Shown: positions 16,146-24,724 of the stretch, piece by piece | Layout of the letters: the number at the start of each line of letters is the position of its first letter | How positions within the stretch are numbered: the first letter of the stretch is position 1 | NCBI GenBank assembly: GCA_910589655.1 | Contig: CAJUTJ010000101.1 | Coordinates: forward strand, 1 to 34,216 | DNA: 34,216 bases | Reading direction: 5' to 3' | From: an uncultured Acetatifactor sp. | GTDB lineage: Bacteria; Bacillota; Clostridia; Lachnospirales; Lachnospiraceae | Made by a program: the position numbers and the translations under genes | The notes under the pieces: generated by a model | What the model was told of the DNA's origin: nothing | The model's database searches: none | Seen by the model: only the letters and a program-made list of their open reading frames with translations

Positions 16146-17337
16146 ATAATAACTTTCCTTTCTTCTGCAATCTTCCCACAATATTTCCGCGGCTGTCCTC
16201 TCCCGCTTCCTCGAAAAGAAACAGCGGATTCAACTTGATTTCACCGTTTTCACACCCTGCCACCTCGGTAATCTCCAGAACGCGCCTTGTTCTATCCCTA
16301 AGACGCCCTAAATGAACGATAACATCCACACCGGAAACAATCTGCTGCCGGATAGCCATAAGCGGTATATCCATCCCCATTAAGACCATGTTTTCCAATC
16401 GAGCCAACATATCCTTTCCACTGTTGGCATGTCCGGTGGACATACTGCCGTCGTGCCCGGTATTCATGCATTGCAGCATGTCAATAGCCTCCGCTCCCCG
16501 GACTTCCCCCACGATAATGCGGTCGGGCCGCATCCTGAGAGATGTCTTAATCAGCTCCCGAACGGTGATTTCACGACAACCTTCCACATTGCTGTTTCGG
16601 GTTTCCAACTGTACCAGATTGGGCAGCCCCTGAAGCTGTAATTCCACGCTGTCCTCAATTGTAATGACTCTTTCCTCCGGTGGGATATAATGCGATAACA
16701 CATTTAAGAGTGTGGTCTTGCCGCTGCCGGTTCCGCCACTGATAAAGATATTATATTTTGCCTTGACCAGACTTTCCAGAAAGTCCGCGGCCTCCGTTGA
16801 GATAGTATCTGTCTGCAACAGGCTCTCCATGGTAATCGGTTTATCCGGAAATCGCCGGATCGTCACTATGGGGCCGTTTAATGCAATGGGATTCATAACA
16901 ATATTAACACGGGAACCGTTAGAGAGCCTTGCATCCACAATGGGCGACGCCTCGTTGACAACTCTGTTACAGCCCGCCACAATCTGTTGAATCACATCTT
17001 GAAGCTTTTCTACGGACTCAAAACCGATATCCAACTCCCTGAGCTTTCCTTCTTTTTCGATGAAGATATGATCCTTTCCGTTAATCATTATCTCGGTCAC
17101 CGTACTGTCCTCTACAAAAATCTGTAGAATATCCAGCCTCCTCAGAGAATCAAACAACTCTTTTTTCAGCCTTCTCCGCAGTTCCACAGAGTAAACGGTC
17201 AGACTTTCCTGACTGAGCAGAATTTCGTCTATGGTTTCCTCCACCTCTTCATCGGAATAGTCCTTCACATAATCCATTTTTTCCCGCACTTTCCGGCGCA
17301 GTTCTTTTTTCAATTCCGTATATTCCAATTTCGTCAT
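16114..17337 (-). CDS. cpaF: CpaF/TadA family pilus assembly ATPase
   Basis: The 407-aa secretion ATPase has Walker A GGTGSGKTT (201-209), an Asp-box region VITIEDSVELQL, Walker B-like IIVGEVRG (275-282) and the histidine box TGHDGSMSTGHAN (293-305). The N-terminal region (VTEIMINGKDHIFIEKEG) is typical of CpaF. It energises assembly of the Flp pilus at the cytoplasmic face. The ATG at 17337 directly abuts an AAGGAG, so translation may really start at the TTG three codons later, which has that site 9 bases upstream. It sits in operon order between the TadZ-like and TadB genes. Confidence 0.95.
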   Translation of the reverse strand: MTKLEYTELKKELRRKVREKMDYVKDYSDEEVEETIDEILLSQESLTVYSVELRRRLKKELFDSLRRLDILQIFVEDSTVTEIMINGKDHIFIEKEGKLRELDIGFESVEKLQDVIQQIVAGCNRVVNEASPIVDARLSNGSRVNIVMNPIALNGPIVTIRRFPDKPITMESLLQTDTISTEAADFLESLVKAKYNIFISGGTGSGKTTLLNVLSHYIPPEERVITIEDSVELQLQGLPNLVQLETRNSNVEGCREITVRELIKTSLRMRPDRIIVGEVRGAEAIDMLQCMNTGHDGSMSTGHANSGKDMLARLENMVLMGMDIPLMAIRQQIVSGVDVIVHLGRLRDRTRRVLEITEVAGCENGEIKLNPLFLFEEAGEDSRGNIVGRLQKKGKLLYENKLKTAGL

Positions 17338-17382
17338 CTCCTTGTATCATAAGTATGCAGCCAGCCGGAGCAGGCTATAGAT

Positions 17383-18402
17383 TCATTCCTTTTTATAACA
17401 TGGACATGATTTCAGCAATTCTCTCACCATATCCGCCAATTCTCCTTTTGTGTATTGCTCCAGTTCTTCCGGCAGCCTGCGGATGTGAGACAGGCTGACG
17501 CGTTTTGTCTTATCCAACACATCTTCGTATTCATACAGAGCCAGCACCTGCTCATACTGGAGCAGTTTACTGCAGGCAATGCGGTCCTCACTGACTAAAG
17601 TAAAAATGTGGCCGCATAGCCGCAGTATGTCAAACAGTCCCTGCATACTTTCCGACAAGTCTAAAATTACATACTCATATTCACCTGACTCTTCGATTTT
17701 CTGCAGCAGCCCCAGCCACTCTGCTGCAGTCACCGTCAGCAGATTCTGCCCTGATTTCATAGGAGGAATATAGTCCAGATTCCCTTTTCGGCACAGCATC
17801 GTGCGCATTCTCAAAAGGAACTTATTCTGCTCCGCATTCAGAAAATACAACAGATCCGCCAAATCGAAGGTTCTTATGTCGGGAAGCAGCTCGCCGATTC
17901 CGGCATAATGTTCAAAATTTAAATAGAGCGTTCGATGCTCCTGTGCCAGCAGCTGGCTCATAGTCAGTGCAAAGGATGTCTGCATACACCGTCTGACAGG
18001 AGAATAATTGCCGATAAAAACGGTATGACTGCTTGTCCTAAGTCTGGGCAGCTGTATATCCGCAATTTCCATATAGACCGCCAACAGATATCGGAGCACC
18101 TCTTCCGCCTGCTGGTATTTGTCCACGCAAGGCAGTTCTTCCCAACGCAATACTCCGCTTTCACTCAGCACAACGGTTCTGTCCGGCCGCAGTTTCTGCA
18201 ATTCTTCCGTATATGCCGACTCCGATACCACCAGCATAACGATAGGACGGTACTGCTCACGTTCAAGCAATTCTTTCACGCTTGTGTATGTGTGAAGCTC
18301 CCATGGCAGATCCTTGTGTCTTCTCAAAAATTCCGACATCAGCTGCGCATACTCTTCCTCCGTGTCACACAGTGCCATCACTTTTCCGTCCGATTCTCTC
18401 AC
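17383..18402 (-). CDS. TadZ/CpaE-like pilus localisation protein
   Basis: The 339-aa product has an N-terminal receiver-like part (about 1-110, with MLVVSESAYTEEL) and a C-terminal MinD/ParA-like fold: HTVFIGNYSPVRRCMQTSFA, RTLYLNFEHYAGIGEL, YEYVILDLSESMQGLF. The P-loop position reads GNYSPVRRC rather than a KGGxGKT-type motif, so ATP hydrolysis is doubtful, as in several TadZ proteins. TadZ/CpaE places the pilus machine in the cell. The GTG at 18402 lies two bases after the upstream stop, with GGGAGG about 12 bases away; a TTG 21 bases further upstream, overlapping the previous gene, is an alternative. Confidence 0.82.
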   Translation of the reverse strand: MRESDGKVMALCDTEEEYAQLMSEFLRRHKDLPWELHTYTSVKELLEREQYRPIVMLVVSESAYTEELQKLRPDRTVVLSESGVLRWEELPCVDKYQQAEEVLRYLLAVYMEIADIQLPRLRTSSHTVFIGNYSPVRRCMQTSFALTMSQLLAQEHRTLYLNFEHYAGIGELLPDIRTFDLADLLYFLNAEQNKFLLRMRTMLCRKGNLDYIPPMKSGQNLLTVTAAEWLGLLQKIEESGEYEYVILDLSESMQGLFDILRLCGHIFTLVSEDRIACSKLLQYEQVLALYEYEDVLDKTKRVSLSHIRRLPEELEQYTKGELADMVRELLKSCPCYKKE

Positions 18403-18404
18403 TC

Positions 18405-18908
18405 CTAATAAACACCTCCCCAATACAGTAATATACTAATCAGAACAGGTCCGGACAGACAGATTCCTGCCGCTTGCTTTTCCTGCCGGCTTTCCAAATA
18501 CAGTTTCCAGCATCCGCTTTCCGCCACATCCGCCAAATACGCAGCCAAATAGCCTATGCGCTCCCGTATATTACTTTCCTTCCACATTTTAAAAAGAGAA
18601 ACCATTGCCGAAATCAGCAAAGAAACAAATAAGAATACCAAGATCCTTGAAAAGGGAAGATACCCGGCCGTAACACCGAATAATTTTACATCTCCCGCAC
18701 CGATGGATCCGATTTTAAAGAACGGGTACAACAGACATATGATCAAGACTGCTTCCCCCAAGTAGGAAAGCGCTCCGTCTATTCCGCTCTCCCCAAGCCG
18801 ATACCACACGCCGAAGACTGCCACAAGAGCCATGAGATAATTGGGAATTTTCTTCCGTCTATAATCATAGCCACAGGCAGCCGTCAGCATAATACATAAA
18901 GCTGCCAA
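18405..18908 (-). CDS. Type IV prepilin peptidase (A24 family)
   Basis: The 167-aa membrane protein has both A24 aspartates in canonical motifs: YDYRRKKIPN (Asp15) and GAGDVK (70-75, Asp73). Several membrane helices are seen. It should cleave the Flp pilin and probably the TadE-like leaders. The start is taken as TTG at 18906-18908 because AAGGAG lies 8 bases upstream and the first membrane helix then begins at residue 1. A longer frame starts at 18971 without a site. First gene of the Tad operon, about 100 bases downstream of bofA. Confidence 0.9.
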   Translation of the reverse strand: MAALCIMLTAACGYDYRRKKIPNYLMALVAVFGVWYRLGESGIDGALSYLGEAVLIICLLYPFFKIGSIGAGDVKLFGVTAGYLPFSRILVFLFVSLLISAMVSLFKMWKESNIRERIGYLAAYLADVAESGCWKLYLESRQEKQAAGICLSGPVLISILLYWGGVY

Positions 18909-19007
18909 ACGTTCATCTCCTTTTCGGTTCGTTGTAAGAAGCATTATAATCAATCCGATTTTATTTTGCAAGTACTAAAACACAGAAATATCATTTTTGT
19001 TAATACT

Positions 19008-19283
19008 CTACAAAATTTTGTAAAATCCGATTCCGTAAAGCGCTACAAGCCCCGGAAATCCAAGGAATCCCGATGTCAAAACAGTAACCGGATTTATGCC
19101 TACTTCAATGGGTATCCCCATGCCCAGCAAAGCATCATTTATAAAGTAAATCGCAATTGTCCCTAAAATACCCCTCATGAGAACATTCAGCATCCACTCT
19201 GTTTTTCTGCGGACTGCCCCTACTATAAGCACTGCCGCACATGCTACAATGATGATTGTCGTCCCTGAACTAAAATTCTCCAT
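19008..19283 (-). CDS. bofA: BofA family protein (pro-sigma-K processing inhibitor-like)
   Basis: The 91-aa product has two or three membrane helices and the BofA signature at its end, GINPVTVLTSGFLGFPGLVALYGIG split as GINPVT and GFLGFPGLVALYG. In Bacillus, BofA holds the SpoIVFB protease inactive during sporulation; in clostridia the family is conserved but its role is less clear. The ATG has only a weak TAGGG site. It lies just upstream of the Tad operon on the same strand and is divergent from the DUF2508 gene. Confidence 0.9.
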   Translation of the reverse strand: MENFSSGTTIIIVACAAVLIVGAVRRKTEWMLNVLMRGILGTIAIYFINDALLGMGIPIEVGINPVTVLTSGFLGFPGLVALYGIGFYKIL

Positions 19284-19612
19284 ATATGCCCTACTTGTAT
19301 CTTTTTTTCAAAATATGTGATACCTGTCAAAAATATGCATCTTATCCGGTCTTTTCCGTACAAACGCTCCCGGAAACCTTCACAAGTACCCCAGCAGGAA
19401 GCAGTGCGTACAAACCGGGAAAATTATTTTTCAAACGCGCTTTTGCTCCCATTTGCCCCAAAATCTTTGGCTGTTTTACATAAAATTATCTTTATGAGCA
19501 ATACATTTTGCACAATAATTACATATTTGCCAAACTCTGCCATCCGTTTTGGTATATTTTTCTAAATCCAAACCTATACTTGTAACAACCTAACGGAAAG
19601 GACGCTCGGAAT
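19284..19612. other. Divergent intergenic region bofA / DUF2508 gene
   Basis: No gene is seen in 329 bases. On the minus strand TTGACA occurs at about 19323-19328 upstream of bofA but without a convincing -10. A TTTTCAAACGCGCT motif (19428-19441) matches, in inverse orientation, the edge of the inverted-repeat element at 24633-24706. Confidence 0.4.
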
Positions 19613-19909
19613 ATGAAAATGTATTTCAGTCAAAGCCCTGATACCTCCTGCTTATCGGAAGAAGATTTTACCCCTGTAAATCTTCAGGATTCCATCAAAA
19701 AAACCCGACAGGCGCTTGCTGACGCCTATGCGGGTTTTGACAATGCACTGGATGACGATCTCATCGACAGCTACATTTATGAAATTAATTCTCTGCAAAA
19801 GAGATACAAGCATTTGACCGATCTGGCCGCCTCGGAAACAGAGACAGACAAGCAGGAATCACACCAGCATTCCCCGATTCGTGCCTTGGTCAGCCATGTT
19901 TTCAGTTAA
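19613..19909 (+). CDS. DUF2508 (YaaL-like) family protein
   Basis: The 98-aa helical protein matches DUF2508/YaaL: DSIKKTRQALADAYAGFDNA, then DLIDSYIYEINSLQKRYKHL. In Bacillus the yaaL gene sits next to bofA, which supports the call, though here the two genes are divergent. AAAGGA lies about 10 bases upstream of the ATG. Its last 51 bases overlap the 3' end of fliS on the other strand, so the two mRNAs are antisense at their ends. Function unknown. Confidence 0.8.
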   Translation: MKMYFSQSPDTSCLSEEDFTPVNLQDSIKKTRQALADAYAGFDNALDDDLIDSYIYEINSLQKRYKHLTDLAASETETDKQESHQHSPIRALVSHVFS

Positions 19910-20335
19910 AGTATTCCTGCCATATGTCAAACCGGCATAAACGGTCTGTGAGTTGTTCATAACCGGTCCCGACGGATTCTGCCCCGCAATCTGGTCATAG
20001 GCATCATGCAAGGGCTTAATCACACGCACAATCTCCGAAAGCAGTTCTTCGCTCTTTTTTGCCTCTCCCAGCGCCAGACGCCGGATGCAGAACAGATAAA
20101 GCTGCTGCAGGGCAGGGGCCGGTTCATACTTTGTATTCAAAGATTGAAGCAATTCGTTCAGACATCCTCTGGACTTGCGGACAGCGTCCTTAAACGCTGC
20201 CTCATCCTCCGCCCGCAGAGCATTTACGCTTTCCTCAAGATAGCACAACAGCATTTCATATAAAATGACCACCATTTCCGTGGAATTCGCCTGTGTAATA
20301 CGCAGTGTAAACTGCTGTTTCGTTTCCTTCGTCAT
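19859..20335 (-). CDS. fliS: Flagellar export chaperone FliS
   Basis: The 158-aa product has the FliS fold pattern: an N-terminal stretch leading to QANSTEMVVILYEMLLCYLE, then helices with ALRAEDEAAFKDAVRKS and LNTKYEPAPALQQLYLFC. FliS binds the C-terminus of flagellin in the cytoplasm and stops it polymerising before export. The ATG is 8 bases downstream of the flagellin stop, with TAGGGTGA as ribosome site inside that gap. Slightly longer than usual, its extra C-terminal tail (about 130-158) is the part that overlaps the opposite-strand DUF2508 gene. Confidence 0.9.
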   Translation of the reverse strand: MTKETKQQFTLRITQANSTEMVVILYEMLLCYLEESVNALRAEDEAAFKDAVRKSRGCLNELLQSLNTKYEPAPALQQLYLFCIRRLALGEAKKSEELLSEIVRVIKPLHDAYDQIAGQNPSGPVMNNSQTVYAGLTYGRNTLTENMADQGTNRGMLV

Positions 20336-20343
20336 AATTCACC

Positions 20344-21465
20344 CTACTGAAGCAGCTGCAAAACTTGGGAAGGTCTTTCGTTGGCCTGTGCCAGCATGGA
20401 AGTACCTGCCTGAGTCAACACCTGAGCGGTTGTATAATTTGTCATTTCCTCCGCCATATCTACGTCCATAATACGGGAGTACGCCGCCGTCATATTTTCA
20501 ACGGTGACGTCCAGACTGTTGATGGTAGACTCCAGACGGTTCTGATATGCACCCAATTTTCCTCGAAGGCCGGAAACATACTTGATACCGTCCTTAATAC
20601 TTTCAATAGCCTCTTTTGCGTCCTCAACCGTGTCTACCTTCAGATCCTCAACACCCAGATTCTGCAAAGTCAAAGCGGGGATATCCACCTCCATAACCTG
20701 CCCTTCATTGGCGCCCACCTGTAAACGCATAGAGCCTATTCCGGTAGCGTCAATGGTAAAACCGGTATAAGTAGTAGTGCCAACCGGCACACGGGACAGA
20801 TCCAGCTTCATCTCAAATCCCTTATCGTCTTTAATGGTCAAAAGGTCTTTGTTTACGGAAGTGGTTACATTCTGGGGGAAACCTGCACCGGGTACAAAAT
20901 CTCCGTTGTTCACCACATAATTCCCGTCCGCATCCTTCTGCACCGTTAAGCTTGTAACCTCATATTCTTTTGCCGGAACATCCGTGGAATAGGAATTTAC
21001 CTTAATATCAATGGCTGCCGATTCTTTCACAAATCCCTTCAGGGAAAACTCTCCGTTCAGCAGCTTCTGGCCGTTAAATTCGGTGGTTTCGGATACACGC
21101 GTAATCTCCTCTTTCAGCTGTGCCACTTCCGACTGGATAACACTATTGTCTTCCTCCGTCATGGTTCCGTTTGCCGCCTTAATTGCCAGCTCGTTCATAC
21201 GCTGCAGCATATCGCTGACTTCCGATAATGCACCGTCTGCAACCGAAATAACGGACACGCCGTCACTTGCATTCTGGTTTGCTACATTCAATCCCTCAAT
21301 CTGCGCGTTCATCCTCTTTGCCATGGCAAGCCCCGCAGGATTATCCTTTGCATGGTTAATCTTCAAACCGGAGGATAATCTCTCCAAAGACTGGGACAAA
21401 AGGTTGTCATTATTGGAAAGTGCATTGTTCGAAAGCATTGCAGAAACGTTGTAATTAATTCTCAT
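20344..21465 (-). CDS. Flagellin
   Basis: The 373-aa protein has the conserved N-terminal D0/D1 region (MRINYNVSAMLSNNALSNND, then LERLSSGLKINHAKDNPAGL and EGLNVANQNASDG) and the C-terminal region (LESTINSLDVTVENMTAAYS, RIMDVDMAEEMTNYTTAQVL) ending in VLQLLQ. The short variable middle (about 150-270) explains the modest length. The start at 21465 follows the family; GGAG lies 13 bases away, a little far, and an in-frame ATA/other codon further up is less likely. It is followed at once by fliS. A TTAA...CGAATAA pattern near 21560 may be a sigma-28 type promoter but is weak. Confidence 0.95.
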   Translation of the reverse strand: MRINYNVSAMLSNNALSNNDNLLSQSLERLSSGLKINHAKDNPAGLAMAKRMNAQIEGLNVANQNASDGVSVISVADGALSEVSDMLQRMNELAIKAANGTMTEEDNSVIQSEVAQLKEEITRVSETTEFNGQKLLNGEFSLKGFVKESAAIDIKVNSYSTDVPAKEYEVTSLTVQKDADGNYVVNNGDFVPGAGFPQNVTTSVNKDLLTIKDDKGFEMKLDLSRVPVGTTTYTGFTIDATGIGSMRLQVGANEGQVMEVDIPALTLQNLGVEDLKVDTVEDAKEAIESIKDGIKYVSGLRGKLGAYQNRLESTINSLDVTVENMTAAYSRIMDVDMAEEMTNYTTAQVLTQAGTSMLAQANERPSQVLQLLQ

Positions 21466-21584
21466 ATTAGAAAATATGCTCCTTTCTATCAACTGTCAAG
21501 TGCTAGATCCTGCCCGCCGCACCGCTTCGCCCGGACACCTTACGGACAGAAACATCCTTATTCGCCCGATAAGCGGATATTTTG

Positions 21585-24497
21585 TTAACGGCTGCCGGAA
21601 CCCACAGAATGCAGAAATACCTTTGCCACCCGGTAAAGCTCTGCATTGTCCGCCTTATCGGCACTGTTTCCCTTCGGTATATTTGTTTCCCGAGCAGTCC
21701 GATCCGCCGTGACGATATGTAGTTCCCCTATCGTCCAGTTCTGTTTCGCTTCTTCCCTAAAGGTATCGGCAACTCTCTGCCATTTCATAACCTCTTCTTC
21801 CGTCTTTCCTATAAAAATTCCGTGAATGGTTCCGTTATCCATAGAAAGAGAAGCTTCCAGACTTTCCTCTCCCTCCACATGAACGTTAATCTGAACGGTA
21901 CTCTTTTGAGCGCCGTTTCTGTCAAAGGTCAAACGGACTCTGGAAAGAGCGTCGCCTATATACATGGGGACAATATACTCCTCCTGCCGAGCCAGATGTG
22001 ACACTACCGTAAGCTGCTTGTGAATCAACTGCATCCGGCGCACGTCAATGCTGGTTTCCGACGTCTCAAAGGAAGCCTGCTCCACGGCGGCCGTTGCTTC
22101 CTCCACAGTCTCCGCATAAGCCTCTCTGAAAGAAGCCTTATCCTCCAGCTTCTGCCACAGCTCCAGACTCTGTATCACTTTATTGTCCGCCGCATCCGCC
22201 GCACCTTTTTCCACGGCCTCCTGCCTTGCGGTTCCTTGAATCGACGGTTCTTTCCTCTTTCCTGCCGCCCCGTACAGGTCTTCCGTTCCTTGCGTTAAAG
22301 CCTGTGCCGCCATCAGGTTCTCTGCATTGGGCGTCATTTCCCCCCGCTGCAGCATAGCCGCGCTGTCCCCGTCAGTCTGTGCCGTCTGCCTGATTTCTTC
22401 CAGAAGGATATTGTTATATTCCACGGCTGTCTGCTCGCTGTATGACACTTCCGTCAGAATCTTGTTTACATTTTGGACAAACGCCTTTGCTATCTGGTCG
22501 GAAATACTCTCACCCTTACGGATGGTCTCCGTTACGGCGCCCAATTCGTCCGTAGCCCTCTTGTCAAGAGATTTTACTTTTCCCGTGCGGACTGCCGTAA
22601 GCAAATTAGAAAAATGCATTTCCGCCTGTGTGTTTACCAGTGCACCTACGGCAGCGCCGTCGGTTTTCTCAATCTGGCGGAGCAGACGGTATATACCGAT
22701 ATACCCAGCTCTCTCCTCCTCCGTAATTCCGTGGTTTCTCTCCAAGCCATACAGGAATCTGCTGTAGCTTTCGGAGGATTCCCTATAATCTTCGGGCAGC
22801 TCCTCAAAATAGTTCTCAAGTTCGGCAAAACTCTTTTCCAAAGGATTTATGCCGTCTTTAATCATTTTCATAACCGCTGCGGGTGTCATCTTCTCCGCCA
22901 CGGTACGCACCTGATGGTCGGCCGCTTTCACGGCTTCCACATTCTCCAAGGTCATTTCCATACGATTGTAACCCAGAATCCGGGCAGCACGGCGGTTTTC
23001 TTCCGTAAGCTCAAGCCCCAGATCCTGCAAAATATCGTCCACATTGGAAAATGCCTTTTTTATATTGTCACCCAAATCGCTTCTGGGAGCAGTCATCAGA
23101 GCCTCATACTCCGTTTGGGCTTTCCGGTAAGTGTCTTGAAGCGCCTTGCCCTCGCTGTGGAATTCTTCAAGGGAAGCCGTAGCCTGCCCCTCAGCGAAAG
23201 TTCCCAGAACCTGTGCGGGTAATTCGGGAATCTCAGCCACAACGGCGGTAGTCTGTGTAAAGCTGCGGTATTTCTCCAATGCCTCCGCGTCTCCGGGGAA
23301 ATATTGTTTAGCCAGCTCCGCTTCCGCCTGCTTTAAAGCCTCCACCAGTTCTTCCATGGGCGCAGTATCAATGGAAAAACCACTCTTTAACAGCTTTACA
23401 TTGATCTCCGCCGTCATGCGCAGTCTGATTTCTTCCAGCTGCCTGCGGGCTGCAATGTCTCCCGCATATTTTTCCATGATCTCGCTGCCTTGATAATAGG
23501 CGGCCGTCTCCGCGGCTGTCTCGTATATATTTCGGCCGTCTCCCGTCAATTCTCCATGTATGGGCTTTCTGCCCTCCGCAATAGCAGTGGCCGCAGCAGC
23601 CGCAAAATCCTTCTCCGATACGGGAAGCTCCAGCCCCTCCAATTTCTCCAGACGATCCAGATTTTCTGCCGTCAGAGGATAACCCTTCTCCAGAAGCCAG
23701 CGTGCCGCCCTGCGGTTCTCTTCGTTGGGCTCCCGCTGTGACTGTTGAAGCACCTTATCGATCTGTGCCGCCATATCCGTCTCGCTGAAGGCTTCCGCAC
23801 TCTGGGTATAGTATCCCTGTACATCCTCCGCGTAATATTTAGGCGTTCCGGCCGTGCCGCTGCCTGCTCCGCTGTTCTGCGCCAGATACAGATTCCAGAT
23901 TTCGGCCTCCATTCCGTTGTCGATAAGATAGCCGGTGCCCCCTTCCCCCAAGGGTTTTAACTCTGCCGCCATATTCCACGCTTGGACAACATCGTTCAGA
24001 TTCTCCTCGGTAAGAGGTATGTCTGCCTGCCGGAAGCTCTGTGCCACTGCCGCCGCCAACGCCTCGCTGCCCACTGCCGCCGCCAAGGTATCCATATCAA
24101 TGTCATCGGTATATCCCGCGATATGCTTGCCCGCACGAACCAGCTCCGCTTTAATCTTGTCTACAATCGTCACCGCCTCGTCCGGATCCATGCTCTGAAA
24201 ATGGAATCCTTCTTCCTGCATTTTCGCATAATCTTCCTGAGACATGGTATGTGACATTACGGTCATGTAATCCTGCTGAATTGCGGCGTTTATATTTCCC
24301 GCTTCCTGCTGCAGCTCGATCAGGCTCTTGCCTTTTTCCTTGCCGGGAACCGCCACACTGCCCCATAAACCTTCTTTTCTGCCGGAAAGAAACATCTGAC
24401 AGTCGACACTGCTCTTCGCACTGCGATGAGAATACGCTTTCTCCCCATAGTGTCTTTCCGTCTCTACCGCCGGCTGCTGTTGAAATGAAATCTTCAA
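21585..24497 (-). CDS. Large FliK-like / DUF6240-type flagellar-locus protein
   Basis: The 970-aa, mostly helical protein lacks a signal peptide or membrane helix. Repeated segments of about 30-35 residues occur, for example LTEENLNDVV, NEENRRAARWLLEKGYPLTAENL, TEENRRAARILGYNRMEMTLENV and NAENLMAAQAL, the pattern I associate with DUF6240. The C-terminal part (about 850-940: YIVPMYIGDALSRVRLTFDR, then VQINVHVEGE and a GIFIG segment) resembles the C-terminal domain of the hook-length protein FliK. A FliK-like or secretion-linked role is inferred from this and from the adjacent flagellin gene. The start is TTG, with GAGGT about 7 bases upstream. Confidence 0.7.
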   Translation of the reverse strand: MKISFQQQPAVETERHYGEKAYSHRSAKSSVDCQMFLSGRKEGLWGSVAVPGKEKGKSLIELQQEAGNINAAIQQDYMTVMSHTMSQEDYAKMQEEGFHFQSMDPDEAVTIVDKIKAELVRAGKHIAGYTDDIDMDTLAAAVGSEALAAAVAQSFRQADIPLTEENLNDVVQAWNMAAELKPLGEGGTGYLIDNGMEAEIWNLYLAQNSGAGSGTAGTPKYYAEDVQGYYTQSAEAFSETDMAAQIDKVLQQSQREPNEENRRAARWLLEKGYPLTAENLDRLEKLEGLELPVSEKDFAAAAATAIAEGRKPIHGELTGDGRNIYETAAETAAYYQGSEIMEKYAGDIAARRQLEEIRLRMTAEINVKLLKSGFSIDTAPMEELVEALKQAEAELAKQYFPGDAEALEKYRSFTQTTAVVAEIPELPAQVLGTFAEGQATASLEEFHSEGKALQDTYRKAQTEYEALMTAPRSDLGDNIKKAFSNVDDILQDLGLELTEENRRAARILGYNRMEMTLENVEAVKAADHQVRTVAEKMTPAAVMKMIKDGINPLEKSFAELENYFEELPEDYRESSESYSRFLYGLERNHGITEEERAGYIGIYRLLRQIEKTDGAAVGALVNTQAEMHFSNLLTAVRTGKVKSLDKRATDELGAVTETIRKGESISDQIAKAFVQNVNKILTEVSYSEQTAVEYNNILLEEIRQTAQTDGDSAAMLQRGEMTPNAENLMAAQALTQGTEDLYGAAGKRKEPSIQGTARQEAVEKGAADAADNKVIQSLELWQKLEDKASFREAYAETVEEATAAVEQASFETSETSIDVRRMQLIHKQLTVVSHLARQEEYIVPMYIGDALSRVRLTFDRNGAQKSTVQINVHVEGEESLEASLSMDNGTIHGIFIGKTEEEVMKWQRVADTFREEAKQNWTIGELHIVTADRTARETNIPKGNSADKADNAELYRVAKVFLHSVGSGSR

Positions 24498-24632
24498 AAC
24501 GTAACCTCTTTTCCCGAAATTTAACGATATGCTTCAAATGAAATCTCTATTCAGGCGAATAGCAAAATTTCTCCGCCTGATATAAACCTAACATGTATTT
24601 CGGTGAAAAGAAGCGTTTTCTTAACCATAAGT

Positions 24633-24706
24633 TTAGAGCGCGTTTGAAAACATTTCCGTACATTGCCGCGTTCATCCTGCGGAAAGCGTTTTACGGCGCT
24701 CTCTAA
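24633..24706. repeat. Inverted-repeat element, 74 bp
   Basis: TTAGAGCGC (24633-24641) pairs with GCGCTCTCTAA (24696-24706, with a 2-base bulge), and inner stems include TTTCCG/CGGAAA. There is no U-run in the direction of the upstream gene, so it is more like a small MITE than a terminator. It fills part of the gap between the membrane-protein gene and the FliK-like gene. Confidence 0.5.
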
Positions 24707-24724
24707 CCCCATGATTTCCGGAAG

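Noticed and set aside
21486..21514. Sigma-A promoter TTGACA-17-TATTTT before flagellin
   Set aside because: Transcription would begin at or beyond the start codon and omit the ribosome site.
22473..23222. 249-codon plus-strand frame inside the FliK-like gene
   Set aside because: It is antisense to a long coherent protein-coding frame and shows no domain; a typical shadow of a GC-biased gene.
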